A DNA stretch of 64,000 nucleotides, taken from contig CP126743.1 of the NCBI GenBank assembly GCA_036287865.1, positions 1,116,001-1,180,000 on the forward strand, in the 5' to 3' direction. Positions 43,860-54,507 of this stretch are shown here, one piece after another (positions within the stretch are counted from its first letter, which is position 1; every line of letters begins with the position of its first letter). Both the position numbers and the translations under genes were made by a program. The notes beneath the pieces were generated by a model. It was not told where the DNA came from, ran no database searches, and was given only the letters and a program-made list of their open reading frames with translations. This DNA comes from Fluviibacter phosphoraccumulans_A. Lineage in GTDB: Bacteria; Pseudomonadota; Gammaproteobacteria; Burkholderiales; Rhodocyclaceae.

Positions 43860-45355
43860 TTAGGGCGATTCCACAGACGCTATTCTAGCTGGTGGTGCGC
43901 CCTCTTCCTTCGGTTTGCGTGTAAATCGGTCCAGCGCCAGAAAAACCACCGGTGTCGTGTAAAGCGTCAGAATCTGGCTCAGGATAAGGGCCACCGACAA
44001 TGGCAACGCCAAGTGGAACCCGGAGCTCTGCGCCATCACCCTGCCCGATCGCCAGAGGAATCGCCGCAAAGGTGGTCATCATGATTGGCCGGAATCGCAG
44101 CAGGCAGGCTTGGTGAATCGCTTCACGGGCAGACATTCCCGTGCGCTGGGCAGAAATGGCGAAGTCGAGATACACCCAGCGGCAGATTGAACGACAAGGT
44201 GGATACGACAAAAGCCCCTTCATGGTTCACAGCCAATGGCGTTTTATCAGGCATGATGCGCGCGATATTGCTGAGAGCAACCTGCCTCGCGGGTGTTGTG
44301 CCGGTAGCTGGTACTGTGAGCATCAACCGGTCCAGTGTTATCCGGGCTTTGGGTATATTCAGGAGCCGCTTCCAGAACTACCCGGTACTGATTCAGCGGT
44401 CTATAAATGACAGAGACCTGGCGTTGACCGAAGAGATTATTAAGCGCTGCATCAATCATTTTCGGGGTAATACCAAGACGAAACGCCGCATCCCGGTCGA
44501 TTTCCACGCGCGTTTGTAGCCCCAGGTCCTGCTGGTCTGTATTCACATCAGCCAGTACCAGTAGCTTGCTTAAAGCAGCGCGAATTTTAGGTTCCCACTC
44601 ACGAAGCTCTTCCAGGTCATCACTCTGTAAAGAGAACTGATACTGCGCATTCGATGGACGGCCGCCGATACGGATATCATGCATAGACACGAGGAACGGG
44701 CCGGCGCCCGGCTCTCTCCCCAGTTTCGGCCGAAGACGATTTACCACCTCATCGGCAGAGACATCGCGTTGGCTGAGTGGTTTCAATGAAATAAAGACAA
44801 TGCCGCTATTGCGCTGCGATCCGCCGGTAAATCCGGAGGCTTTATGCACAGCGGGGTCTTCCTTAATGATGTTGATCAATCGAGTGAGCTTGTCTTTCAT
44901 AGTGCCGAAGGACACAGACTGGTCTGCCTGGATGAATCCCATAATCCGCCCGGTATCCTACTGCGGAAAGAACCCCTTGGGCACAATCTTGTACAGCTGG
45001 AAATTAAGCACAATGGGAAATTAAGCACAATGGTGACCAATAGGCCTGCCAGCATCAGCTTTCGGTGATCCAGCGCCCAGCCAATCGTTTGGGTATAGCC
45101 CGCGTGAACCCGGTCAAAGGTTTTCGTAAAGCCTGCTTGTAGCCATTGAAAGGCAGCACCCACCCGCGACACGATTCGCTGGAATCTGTTGCGCTTCGAA
45201 TGCGCCGGGGTTGCAATCCTAGGTGCGTGTTCTCGTAACAGGATGTCCGTCATCATGGGCGTTACGGTGAGAGAAATCACCATCGAGATCTGATAACACC
45301 ACGGCAAGCTGTCGCCATTAAGGAATCCGATTAGTGCATAAGCAGCAATAATCAA
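43860..45355 (-). pseudogene. RND multidrug transporter (MdtC/HAE1-like), severely degraded
   Basis: Minus-strand fragments in at least three frames: VISLTVTPMM, WALDHRKLMLAG, KGFFPQ, then a TAG at 44958-44960 before DTGRIMGFIQADQSVSF (family has Gln there), the porter domain (PSNAQYQFSLQSDDLEELR, ALNNLFGQRQVSVIY), a shift near 44250, then DFAISAQRTGMSAREAIHQAC and GDGAELRVPLGVAIVGG to LILSQILTLYTTPVVFLALDRF. The N-terminal about 450 residues are gone. A 17-bp tandem duplication (44999-45032) adds another shift. Non-functional. Confidence 0.92.
44999..45032 (-). repeat. 17-bp tandem duplication inside the RND remnant
   Basis: GGAAATTAAGCACAATG occurs twice back to back (44999-45015, 45016-45032). 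Not a multiple of three, so it shifts the reading frame after VTIVLNF. Confidence 0.95.
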
Positions 45356-45545
45356 TAGACCAGCGCCGATCAGCCATTGATCGCGTTTACTACGCGCTTT
45401 GAAGGCATGCAGATGTCTGCGCCCCGCAGATTGGATCCGGCCAGGTGCCGTCCGGGCGACATGTAGCCAATCGGTCTGCTTAAACTGATGAGTCCAGCGT
45501 GCGTTTTTGCACCAGCAGGTGTTTCCTCAGCCCGCCATAAAACCC

Positions 45546-46001
45546 ATGCCGCTAGCAACGCACCCAGAGTCTCACCCGCTGCCGGTATTTGCCTCTGGTA
45601 TCAGGGCCGGGTTCCCAAGCCCTGCCGATGACCACGCCGAACCCGGGCTTGATCTGAATCAGCTGATTGAAAACCGGGCCAGTACATTCTGCGCCTGGGC
45701 TGAAGGCGACAGCATGCAGGATCTGGGTATCCTCGACGGCGATCTCATGGTCATCGACTGATCGCTGACGCCCCGCCACGATGATGTGGTGGTTGCTGAT
45801 ATGAATGGATCTTTTATGGTCAAACGTCTGGTACAGAAGTCGAATGGCAGCTTTTTAATGCCGGCAAACCCGGATTACCCGGCCATTTCGATCAAACCGG
45901 ATGACGAAGTCAGGATATGGGGCGTGGTTGTACGGGTCATACACGATCTACGTGCCACAGGCCGCCGTAAGCGGCCAGCCCAAAGCACGCCTTCAAAATA
46001 A
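45546..46001 (+). pseudogene. umuD: UmuD, in-frame stop
   Basis: SOS mutagenesis protein that is self-cleaved in a RecA-dependent way and forms Pol V with UmuC. The cleavage-site region AGFPSPADD, nucleophile Ser in AEGDSMQDLGI and active-site Lys in FMVKRL are all kept. TGA at 45759-45761 interrupts VID-SLTPRHDDVVVADM; relatives have Arg there, fitting CGA to TGA. No shift occurs: the second half is in the same frame. One residue seems lost in LDLNQLIENRAS. I see no clear LexA box upstream, where the RND remnant begins. Confidence 0.88.
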
Positions 46002-46021
46002 TACCTGCCCGCCGTCTGGCC

Positions 46022-46930
46022 TTGGTCGACTGCAACAACTTCCATATCAGCTGTGAGCAGGCCTTTAATCCGGCGCTGCGCCAGCGAGTGGTTGTCGTCC
46101 TCTCCAATAATGATGGCTGTGTCGTTTCGCGTTCGGCCGAGGCAAAGCTGGCGGGCATACCGATGGGCGTGCCCTACTTCAAGATCAAAGCCCAGCTCAA
46201 ACAACTCAATGGCGTCGCCCTATCTTCCAATTACGCGCTGTACGCCGATATGAGCCAACGGGCCATGAGCCTGATGCGCGACATGGCAGAAAACCAGGAG
46301 ATCTACTCGATCGACGAATGTTTTCTCGACTTTTCCGGTTTAAGCCTCGATCAGGCGATGGTTCAGTCGGCCAAAATCCGCCAGACCTTGTTGCAATGCC
46401 TGGGCTTGCCGGTATGCATTGGTCTGGGCGCTACAAAAACCCTCGCCAAACTGGCCAATGAAATGGCAAAAACGCTAAAAGAACTTTCTGGCATCTGCAA
46501 TCTGAGCGGCAGAACGGCTACGCGAAGATGGCTCACTTGCGAGCCATCTGCAGGTGTACGTTCGTGGCAATCCCTTTAGCGTTCAGGAAGACAACCCCGA
46601 TGATGCCATCCTCATCCAGTTGGATTCACCGACGGATGACACCCGTCGATTAGTAGATGCCGCCTTATCCGGTTTAAAACATATCTATCGGCCAGGCAAG
46701 CGGGCGTTGTTCTGGGCGGTATCGTGCCACTTGAGCACTACCAGCCACATCAACATGCAGTGTCGCTCATGCAGGTAATGGGATCAGGTAAACGCACGTT
46801 TTGGTCGGGATGCCTTGCGCGTGGCCAGTATGGGCTTTAGAAAAAAGCAGACTGGCATATGAGCTGCTCACGCCGCTATACAACCGCGTTAGAAGAGCTA
46901 CCCGTCTTCTCTTCTTTGGGTATGGCTTAG
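46022..46930 (+). pseudogene. umuC: UmuC, internally deleted and frameshifted
   Basis: Y-family polymerase subunit of Pol V. The N-terminal palm is clear: LVDCNNFHISCEQAFNP (the first Asp is a metal ligand), VVLSNNDGCVVSRS, YSIDECFLDFSG and IGLGATKTLAKLAN. After residue about 165 the middle is lost and the frame changes; ERLREDGSLASHLQVYVRGNPF and DDTRRLVDAALSGLKHIYRPGKR follow, then two more shifts through LGGIVPLEHYQPHQHA, FGRDALRVASMGF-like and KADWHMSCSRRYTT to the end. The in-frame first codon before RRLALVDCNN is ATA (46007), so the start codon may also be mutated. Confidence 0.9.
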
Positions 46931-46939
46931 TAAAAAAGC

Positions 46940-46968
46940 TTGCCAAGCAAATACGACTCCCATATAAT
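46940..46968 (+). promoter_or_regulatory. Sigma-70 promoter for tRNA-Asn
   Basis: TTGCCA (46940-46945), 17-base spacer, TATAAT (46963-46968), 12 bases before the mature tRNA. Confidence 0.85.
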
Positions 46969-46980
46969 TCGCTTCGCTGT

Positions 46981-47056
46981 TCCTCGATAGCTCAGTCGGT
47001 AGAGCGCCGGACTGTTAATCCGTAGGTCCCTGGTTCGAGCCCAGGTCGAGGAGCCA
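46981..47056 (+). tRNA. tRNA-Asn (GTT)
   Basis: 76 nt with encoded CCA. Acceptor TCCTCGA pairs with TCGAGGA; anticodon loop CTGTTAATC gives GTT; T arm CCTGG-TTCGAGC-CCAGG. Intact between pseudogene blocks, with its own promoter and terminator. Confidence 0.97.
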
Positions 47057-47064
47057 AAATTCAA

Positions 47065-47096
47065 AGCCCTAGCGTTTATCGCTGGGGCTTTTTTCT
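47065..47096 (+). terminator. tRNA-Asn terminator
   Basis: Stem AGCCCTAGCG/CGCTGGGGCT (one T-G pair), loop TTTAT, followed by a T-rich run. Confidence 0.88.
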
Positions 47097-47154
47097 TTCT
47101 TATGCGCCAGTTATGTTGCACCGCGAGTATACCTTAAGGCATGATGCCAAGCTC

Positions 47155-48539
47155 ATGCCTAAAAACCATCGCACTGTCACTCTGAATTCGAGCCCTATAT
47201 GGCATCGGGTGGTGATGTGCGCCCTGCTTTTCAGTGCAATCCCAGCTTATGCTGTGCCGCAAGCGCCCGTTGTCAGTATCGGCTATCTTGAAGCTGAAAA
47301 TGTGGCACTCAAACATAATGCCCGTGCGGCGCTGGATGGCGCTCAGGCAGACCTGATTACAGCGAGCGCCAGACCGAATGCCGTCATGTCGGTCAACACC
47401 TCGGGCGTTGATAAGACACAGTATCAATATGGCACACGTCTGAACGCGCTGGATACGATTGTCAGAATCGACCAGCCGTTTGAGCGCGGTAACAAGCGGG
47501 ATTTACGCATTGCCAAAGCAACCGATCTGGGCCAGGCCACCGTCTGGGATATGCACGACACGATTCGCCAGGAACGCTTTCGTGTGGTATCTGCGTGGCT
47601 GGATTTGCGGGTAGCGGAACAGGCCTACCAGATTGCCGAAGCCAATCAGGTGCAGGAAAAAGCCCGCCTGCGATTTAAAACCAGCGATCTTTCAGGCGCT
47701 GACCTAGGTCGGATCGAAGCAGATCATGGCCGCTTACTGGCCGAATCACAAGCGGCTCAGCGAGACCGATCACGCGCTGCCGCCAATCTGTCGAATCTAT
47801 TGGGTTCGGAAATGCAGCGCGAGCGAATCGGTACCCGCGGGGATTGGCCCGGGGTGATGACACATTAGGATGCAGAAAAGCTCATCACGTCATTAGCCAA
47901 CAAACGCCCTGATGTGCAGGCTGCCCGCGCCCGGTTAGCCGCGGCCAAACAGAGTGTGGAATTAGCACGCGCACAACAGACCTGGGATTTTTCAGTCGGC
48001 CTCCAGTACGAACGCAATAATCCGACCGTGATTAACTCGGTGGGCGCCGGCATTGCCATCCCCCTGTTCACTGGTAACAATTTTGAAGGCGATATACGTA
48101 AAAGCGTGGCAGAAATGACCCAGGCGGAAATCGCTATGCTGCAAACCGAGTGTGCGGCGCGTTCCGAGTCCCTGCTCTATCTGCATGAACTGGATCAGGC
48201 AAATGCACGTTTGAAAAGCCTACAGGATCAAACCCTGCAGTCTGCCCGCCGCACGGACAAAGCAGCTGATGTTGCCTATACCCGTGGTGCCGTGAGCACC
48301 TTCGAATACCTCGATGCAAAGTGCGCTTTAATTAAGACAGGCCCGAGTTTGAGGCACTGGTTGCGCGTGCCGAAGCCGCCAAAGCGGCAAGCGCCATTCG
48401 TATTCTCGCCTCGGTGTCTGAATCAGCCGTAGCCAATAAGCCGGCACATTACGATTCACCCGTTCAATCTATGACACCCGTTAATCTGCCAGACAGAGAT
48501 CTTCAATTGCCGGATTTACCCAGAGCACGCCAACAATGA
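47155..48539 (+). pseudogene. CzcC-like outer membrane efflux protein, broken
   Basis: Channel component of a heavy-metal RND system. Signal peptide residues 1-33 (from ATG 47155, ending AYA). TolC-fold repeats are visible: LKHNARAALDGAQADL and KRPDVQAARARLAAAKQSVELARAQ. TAG at 47866-47868 interrupts WPGVMTH-DAEKLITSLANKRPD; the downstream part is in the same frame. A second lesion near 48335 shifts the frame after FEYLDAK; EFEALVARAEAAKAASAIRIL continues in another frame to TGA 48537, which overlaps the start of the adaptor gene. Confidence 0.85.
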
Positions 48540-49752
48540 CGCAGCCCCGTAACAAACTTCAACGCGCCTGGTTTTTATTGTTATCAGGTACGCTCGACTG
48601 GTTAAACTCAGACGCAATCCGTGGCCGTCTTGAGCGCGGTCTCGTCCGGATAAAGAATGACCCGGCCATAACCCGCACAAAGGCTTATCTGGAAAGCAAT
48701 CTCCCGCTCTGGGTCAAGAAATACCAGGAGTCCCGGCAGGTCTGGTATACGGGTGGCTTTGCCATTTTTTTAGCTATTGTGCTGTGGCTGTCATTTGGTA
48801 GCGCGCCTGAAGTACCCAATTTCCGCATTAACCAGAATGAGATCCGCTTTAAAAATGGTTCGCCCCAGCTCTCATTCATCCGCTCCAAACCTCTGGTGCT
48901 ATCCCCCCTGCTGCCTACGGGTGCTCCCGTCCCGGCACGTGTTGCGGTCGATGACACCAGCACAGCCCCTATTAGCGCCTCGCTCAACGGTCTCGTCACC
49001 AAACAGCATGCCCAATTGGGTGACACTGTTGAAACGGGTGACGCCCTGGTCACCATCGATTCACCCGATTACGGGACGGCTCTCACCGACTGGCAAAAAG
49101 CCGAAGCAGACGCCAAGCGTAAGAAGGCTGCCTATATGCGCTCTAAAGAATTGCTGGCCGGAGAAGCCATCGCCAAAAGAGATTACGAAGTTGCCGAGAG
49201 CGATTTCCGCATTGCTGATGCCGAGGCACACCATGCCTACTTGAGGATTGCTAATCTGGTGCCTTACGGTAAACCCGATCCGGACAGCAAACACGCGCCC
49301 CTATCTCCGGGGTCATTGCTTCGGCTAATATCAATCCCGGCCGCGAAATCCGCTCGGATCAAAACGACCCATTGTTCGTGATTACCGATCTGGGTCATTT
49401 ATGGGTGATCGTTGATGCACCTGAGCAATCGGCAGGCAGTATTCACATTGGTGATGTCCTGTTGGTAGCCTTTGACAGTTTGCCAGGCCAGGTTTTTAAA
49501 GCCAGTGTCACACGCGTTTCTCCGGTGCTGGATTCACAGATGCGTCGCGTACAAATAAGCACGGATGGTATCTACACCACAGTCTTCATTGAAGCCGAGC
49601 CAGGTCTCTTCCGGCGCCAACGCGTCATGGTAGCGTTCCAGGATAGCCAGTGGGCCTGGATACAACCTGACGAGGGTATCAAGGCGGACGATAAAGTCGT
49701 CACCATCGGTGCACTCCTGCTTGCCTCAGAGTTTTCGCAGAGCGCCCGATAA
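48536..49752 (+). pseudogene. CzcB-like periplasmic adaptor, frameshifted
   Basis: Membrane fusion protein of the metal efflux system. A long N-terminal extension precedes a membrane helix (TGGFAIFLAIVLWLSFG, about residues 73-89); then the lipoyl half-motif LNGLVTKQHAQLGDTVETGDALVTID and the coiled-coil KAEADAKRKKAAYMRSKELLA. Near 49300 the frame shifts; APISGVIASANINPGREI and FVITDLGHLWVIVDAPEQ continue in the second frame to the normal end. Probably a small indel plus loss of a few residues. Last codon overlaps the RND pump ATG. Confidence 0.86.
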
Positions 49753-52700
49753 TGTTGCATCAGCTCGTCAACTTTGCCGTCAGCCAGCGGGCTTTTATCC
49801 TACTGGCCTTTGCCATTATGGCGGTCGTTGGCTTGCGGGCATTGAAAAACATCCCGATTGAAGCATTTCCCGACGTGCAGGATGTCCAGGTTCAAGTGAT
49901 CACTCAGGTACCTGGTAAGGCCCCCTGAAGAAGTCGAACGGAGTGTCACGTTACCTATTGAACGGGAAATGAGTGGCGTGCCCTGAGTGACCCAACAACG
50001 TTCCGTTTCAATTACGGGCCTCTCTGTGGTTACGCTCATCTTTAGCGATGGCACACAGGACCGTTTTGCCCGTAGTCAGGTACTAGAAAAGCTTCAGGGG
50101 ATCACACTCCCTCCCGGCGTCACGCCAACCCTTGCGCCACTAACTACAGCCGTTGGTGAAATATTCCGTTATGTTATTGAAGCGCCACCTGAAACGCCGT
50201 TAAATGAAATCCGCGCGATTCAGGATTGGATCGTCAGGCCGGCCCTGCGTCGTGTACCCGGTGTTGCCGACGTCACCAGCTTTGGCGGCACCGTCAAGGA
50301 AATCTAGGTCAATGCCAATCCGATACTCATGCGCCGCTATGGGGTCACGCTGAATCAGATCTCTGATGCATTGAGCACAAACAACGACAGCACCGGCGGC
50401 GGTATTTTACGTCGCGATAACGAAGGTCTCGTATTACGAAGTACGGGTCTCTACCGCAACATTAAAGATATACAGAGTACGGTCATTCGTTCTCAAAACG
50501 GCAGAGCAATTCTAGTGGGTGATGTTGCACAGGTAGGCATCGGTGACCATCCCCCTTCGGGTAGTGTTTCTGTCGCACTTCGGGACGAAAATGGTGAGGT
50601 AACGCAGAAGGAAGGCGTCGTTGAAGGCATCGTCATGATGACCAAGGCAGAAAACCCCGCCAATGTCATCGAAGATATACGGAAAAAAATTGATTGGCTA
50701 AACAGTCAGGAGCATTTACCTCCCGGCGTTGCACTTAAACCTCTTTATGATCGTACTGAACTGATTAACCATACGGTGCATACCGTTACGCACAACCTGA
50801 TTATTGGTACATTACTGGTCGTTGGCGTGCTAATTGTTTTCCTGCGCAATTGGAAAGTATCGCTCATTGTCGCCAGCCTGATCCCGCTGACCCTGCTTTT
50901 CGTTTTCATCATGATGGACATATTCAAGGTTTCGGCCAATCTGATTTCACTAGGCGCCGTAGACTTTGGCATCATTATTGATAGCGCGGTAGTGGTGGTT
51001 GAAGCGCTCATGGTCAAAATGACACTGCAAACAGGCCCCGAATACGAACACCTGGGTCATAACCGGCCAGTATGGCGATTGAATGCATTAAAGAACACCG
51101 TATCGACCCTGGCTTCGCCCATTCTGTATTCGAAGGCGATCATTATTCTGGCTTTTGTTCCGATCTTTACCTTTCAGCGCGTTGAAGGAAAGATCTTCTC
51201 GCCCGTCGCCCTCACCCTCTCCTGCGCATTGCTGGGCGCCATTCTTCTGACACTCACCTATGTGCCGACCCTGCTTGCCTACATGGCGGACAAAGGTCCC
51301 TTACTCGAACCGCATCTGGAATGGATGGCACGATTCCAGCAACGTTACCGCGAAAAACTGGAATCAATGCTCGCCACGCCGCGTAAGGTTTATGTGCGTA
51401 CAGGCGGCGCCATTCTTGCATCACTCTGCCTGATCCCAGTCGTGGGCACAGAATTTCTGCCGAAACTGGATGAGGGGGCAACATCTGGCTCACGATCATG
51501 ATGCCGCCTTCCACCCATCTCGTGAGATCGAACGATCGGTCCGTGAGTACATGATCAGTTATCCGGAAACAAGCAAGGTCATCACCCACGTCGGTCGACC
51601 TGACGAAGGTACTGACCCCAAGGGTCCTAACAATATTGAAGTCCTCGTTGATTTGGCACCCAGAGATGATTGGCGCTTTTCGACGAAAGAAGAACTGGTA
51701 AGGAATATGAGCGATGACCTCAATTCAATGCCAGGGGTACCAACTAACTTCTCTCAGGTGATTCAGGAATGGTGAAATTGCTGTCAAGATTTTTGGGCCA
51801 GATCTAAACATTCTTCATGAAAAAGCGAACCACGTGGCCGGTATTCTTGCGGGTATTCAAGGTGCTGTAGAGGTTGCTGCAATTCAAGTGGGCGGGCAAA
51901 CTGAAGTCACGGTTATTCCCGATCGTTAACGTATGGCACGCCTTGGAGTGTCAATTGCAGACATTAACCGCACCTTTGAAACCGCTATGGGTGGTTTCGA
52001 AGCAACCGGTTTTTTTGAAGGTGATCGCCGATACGATATGACGTTACGCATGGGTGCAGATTATCGTGGCTCTATTAATGACATTGCCAATCTCGCCATC
52101 CAGATACCTAGTGTTGAAAACGGCTCGATACCACTGGGTGAGATCGTCACGATTAAATTGAAACAAGGGGCATCTCGTATTGCTCGCGAGGTGGGTATGC
52201 GGGCAGTATTGATTAAAGCCAACCTCATGGGTCGGGATCAGGGTAGTTTTGTCAAAGAAGCACAACGCAAGGTGAAACGTGACGTCAGCTTGCCACCGGG
52301 TTACACCATGACCTGGGATGGGCAGTTTGAAAACCAGCAACGCACCATGGCTCGACTTAAAATTGTGGTGCCGGCCAGCCTTCTGGCCATTTTCGGGCTC
52401 CTGTTCTGGATGTTCCGCTCTTACAAGATCGCTGCTGTGATTCTGGCAATTGCGCCAACCACCCTGATCGGTGGTTTAGTCGGCCTGGCCTTGAGTTGGA
52501 TGCATCTATCCATCTCTGCTGCCGTAGGCTTTATTGCTGTGTCGGGCATCGCCATTCAGAATGGCGTGATTATGGTCGAAGAAATTGTGGAAATGCTGCG
52601 TAACGGCAAGCCATTCGTGATGGTGCTGTATTACGTATGCGGCCGATTATCATGAACAACGCCCGTTTGCCGTGGTGATTGTGGGCGGCATTATCTCCGC

Positions 52701-52773
52701 CACCATCTGCACCCTCTTCCTGTTGCCCGTTCTTTTTTCCAGATTAATCAAGCAGGATAAATCCGCTAACTGA
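49752..52773 (+). pseudogene. CzcA-like heavy-metal RND pump, multiply broken
   Basis: Proton-driven inner-membrane pump of the HME-RND group. N-terminus MLHQLVNFAVSQRAFILLAF and IPIEAFPDVQDVQVQVITQ is typical; NLISLGAVDFGIIIDSAVVVVEA marks helix 4. Lesions in order: an extra C in GGCCCCC near 49920; TGA 49984-49986 where Arg is expected; TAG 50305-50307 where Gln is expected (KEI-VNANPILMRR); two extra G near 51474 before NIWLTIMMPP; a further shift near 51520; deletion near 51770 before GEIAVKIFGPDL; TAA 51927-51929 (PDR-RMARLG); and a deletion of about 30 residues near 52650 before QRPFAVVIVGG. Confidence 0.93.
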
Positions 52774-52833
52774 TCAAACGCTATCAGGCCAGTGTGCTAC
52801 GGAATTTGATCAGCAGATTCAAATAGAACGAAG

Positions 52834-53195
52834 CTACTTCTTCTCTGCGCTGATTGATTTGAACTTCAGCTTGGCAACGCCACGATCAGGCTTTGAGCGT
52901 GAAGCCGTTACCGATTCAACGATCACTTCGGTGTGCAGGGTATCGCCCGGGCGCACGGGCATCGTCCAGCGAACCTCATCAATGCCGGGGGAGCCCATGC
53001 TGGATGTCTGAAAAATACCCAGCTGCATAAATAACCGGAAGCTCAGAGCAATTACATGAAAACCACTGGCGATCAAACCGCCATAAATGGAATGTAAGTG
53101 AGTGCAAATCCGATAATTTCACTCTCGGTAATCGTTACACCGGGGCAAACAAATACATCGCCCATCTTAAGGTCTTCAAGGTAGCGGGAATTCAT
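52834..53195 (-). pseudogene. MaoC-like hot-dog dehydratase, deleted
   Basis: Start ATG 53195 with a GGAGA ribosome site gives MNSRYLEDLKMGDVFVCPGVTITESEII and GFALTY, then about 15 residues including the catalytic D-x4-H segment (DPQPFH-like) are lost and the frame shifts. The second frame continues IYGGLIASGFHVIALSFRLF, GSPGIDEVRWTMPVRPGDTL to the end at 52834. The catalytic Asp/His pair being absent, no (R)-enoyl hydratase activity is possible. Confidence 0.82.
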
Positions 53196-53287
53196 AGAGT
53201 CTCCATTTTCTTCAGAGACTATCGAATCTTTTGGCAAAGTCCAACCACGTATAAAATACGAACATACAACCCAAACTCAGTTAGACA

Positions 53288-53470
53288 ATGGCCTGCCGAA
53301 TCCGACCCGAACCCGAATCACCTTGCGTCAATATCTGCCGCATGGACACTGATAACCATTACTGCATTGGGTGCTGGCGCACGCTCGACGAGATACGACT
53401 CTGGTCAACGATGAGTGCAGAAGAACGCCACCGAGTTCTTGATGCGCGCGCTGACCGAGTGCCGGTCTAG
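53288..53470 (+). CDS. DUF1289 domain protein
   Basis: A 60-residue protein with the DUF1289 pattern: SPCVNICRMD at residues 11-20, then CIGCWRTLDEI and W..MSAEERHRVL. Four conserved Cys suggest a small metal or Fe-S site, but no role is established. The frame is intact and the gene stands alone between a MaoC pseudogene and the converging regulator gene. ATG 53288. Confidence 0.85.
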   Translation: MACRIRPEPESPCVNICRMDTDNHYCIGCWRTLDEIRLWSTMSAEERHRVLDARADRVPV

Positions 53471-53482
53471 AACGAAATTGCC

Positions 53483-54463
53483 TTAGGCAACTGATCGCGA
53501 GCTATCTACCTGTCGTATATCCCGCCAGCTCTTGATCAGCGTCTGGATATGCTCCAGATCCGAAACAATCCGGATGCCCGGTAAGCGTTTGTCTTTCCGG
53601 TGCAAGGCCCGGCCACCCGCCCACAGCTCGATCTTGGGATCCAGCCGCTCTCTGAACTGCTTAAGGTCACGGATAGCATTCTGTGATGGGTAAGCTGCAC
53701 TGAACGACAGTGCGACCACATCAAATTTGCCTTCCTGTGAGTATTTGGCAATATCCGCGATGGGGAGTCTGGTGCCCAGGGATAGTGAATTAGCCCCCTC
53801 GGCTAGGCAGAGCGCTTCAACCATCAAAATAACGAGCTGATGAGATTCTTCCGGAAAAGTGGTCAGCAATATATTGGGTCGGCCATCGACACCTTGCTGA
53901 CTTTGAATCGCATGACGCAGCACATTCTGCACTTGTTCGGTATACAGGTGCTCTTCGGGGACGCTAATCTCTCCGCGTACCCAGGCATCACCGACTGCGG
54001 TATTCAGAGGCGCGATCGTTTCAATGATGAAACGCTTGAGCCCCTCTCGCGCCAAAATGTTGTTGAGCGTCTGACGTAGCTCAGCGCTGCGATGTAAACG
54101 CAACAGCTTGAGCAACGATGCGCAACGTAATGTCTGCTCCTGACTTAAGCTACTCTGGCTGATCGAGTCCAGCAACTCATGAAGTTGCCCGAGGTTTTTG
54201 CCCAGTACTTTGCTTGGACGAAATCCGTGATCAATCAAACGACGTATCACCCGGAGCTGTTCAACCTGGGTAAAGGGATACAGCCGCTCACTCAGTTCGT
54301 CACGTTCCGGTTTAGGAAATTGATATCGGCGTTCCCAAACGCGCAAAGTTTCCTTTGCCAGCCCGGTGTCTCTTTCAACCTCGGCTATGCGCATGGGCAA
54401 CTGAGAGTCTTCAAAATAGAGCATCATTTTGTTTAGGACAACTTTTATCTGATTAGATGTCAT
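53483..54463 (-). CDS. MerR-type regulator with B12-binding domain (CarH/LitR-like)
   Basis: A MerR DNA-binding domain (residues 24-90: IAEVERDTGLAKETLRVWERRYQFPKP) is followed by a helical bundle and a cobalamin-binding Rossmann domain (195-325). The W-x9-EH signature of adenosylcobalamin photoreceptors is exact: Trp161, Glu171, His172. The axial-ligand motif is ExHxxV (Glu206, His208, Val211) where CarH-like proteins have ExHxxG; the His is kept. Such proteins bind their operator in the dark and release it in light. I start at ATG 54463; the open frame upstream is promoter. Divergent to a 56-residue ORF, with a 14-bp direct repeat on either side of the start. No carotenoid or photolyase genes are nearby in the window. 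Confidence 0.85.
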   Translation of the reverse strand: MTSNQIKVVLNKMMLYFEDSQLPMRIAEVERDTGLAKETLRVWERRYQFPKPERDELSERLYPFTQVEQLRVIRRLIDHGFRPSKVLGKNLGQLHELLDSISQSSLSQEQTLRCASLLKLLRLHRSAELRQTLNNILAREGLKRFIIETIAPLNTAVGDAWVRGEISVPEEHLYTEQVQNVLRHAIQSQQGVDGRPNILLTTFPEESHQLVILMVEALCLAEGANSLSLGTRLPIADIAKYSQEGKFDVVALSFSAAYPSQNAIRDLKQFRERLDPKIELWAGGRALHRKDKRLPGIRIVSDLEHIQTLIKSWRDIRQVDSSRSVA

Positions 54464-54505
54464 GATAATATCATAGTAAGTTATAAATATCTTGTACAGG
54501 ACAAC
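54429..54505. promoter_or_regulatory. Two 14-bp direct repeats, putative operators of the B12-type regulator
   Basis: TTGTTTAGGACAAC (54429-54442, within the first codons of the regulator) and TTGTACAGGACAAC (54492-54505, just upstream of the divergent ORF) differ at two bases and are 63 bp apart. The spacer is very AT-rich. The TGTACA core resembles sites reported for LitR/CarH-type regulators. Confidence 0.55.
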
Positions 54506-54507
54506 GA

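Noticed and set aside
44950..51929. In-frame TAG, TGA and TAA codons as possible stop-codon recoding
   Set aside because: The stops occur only in genes with other lesions, involve all three stop codons at several amino acids, and intact genes here use all three as normal terminators.
42150..53200. Sequencing or assembly error as the full explanation for broken genes
   Set aside because: Neighbouring and interspersed essential genes and tRNAs are perfect, and the lesions include long microhomology deletions and substitutions to stops. It remains possible for individual single-base indels.
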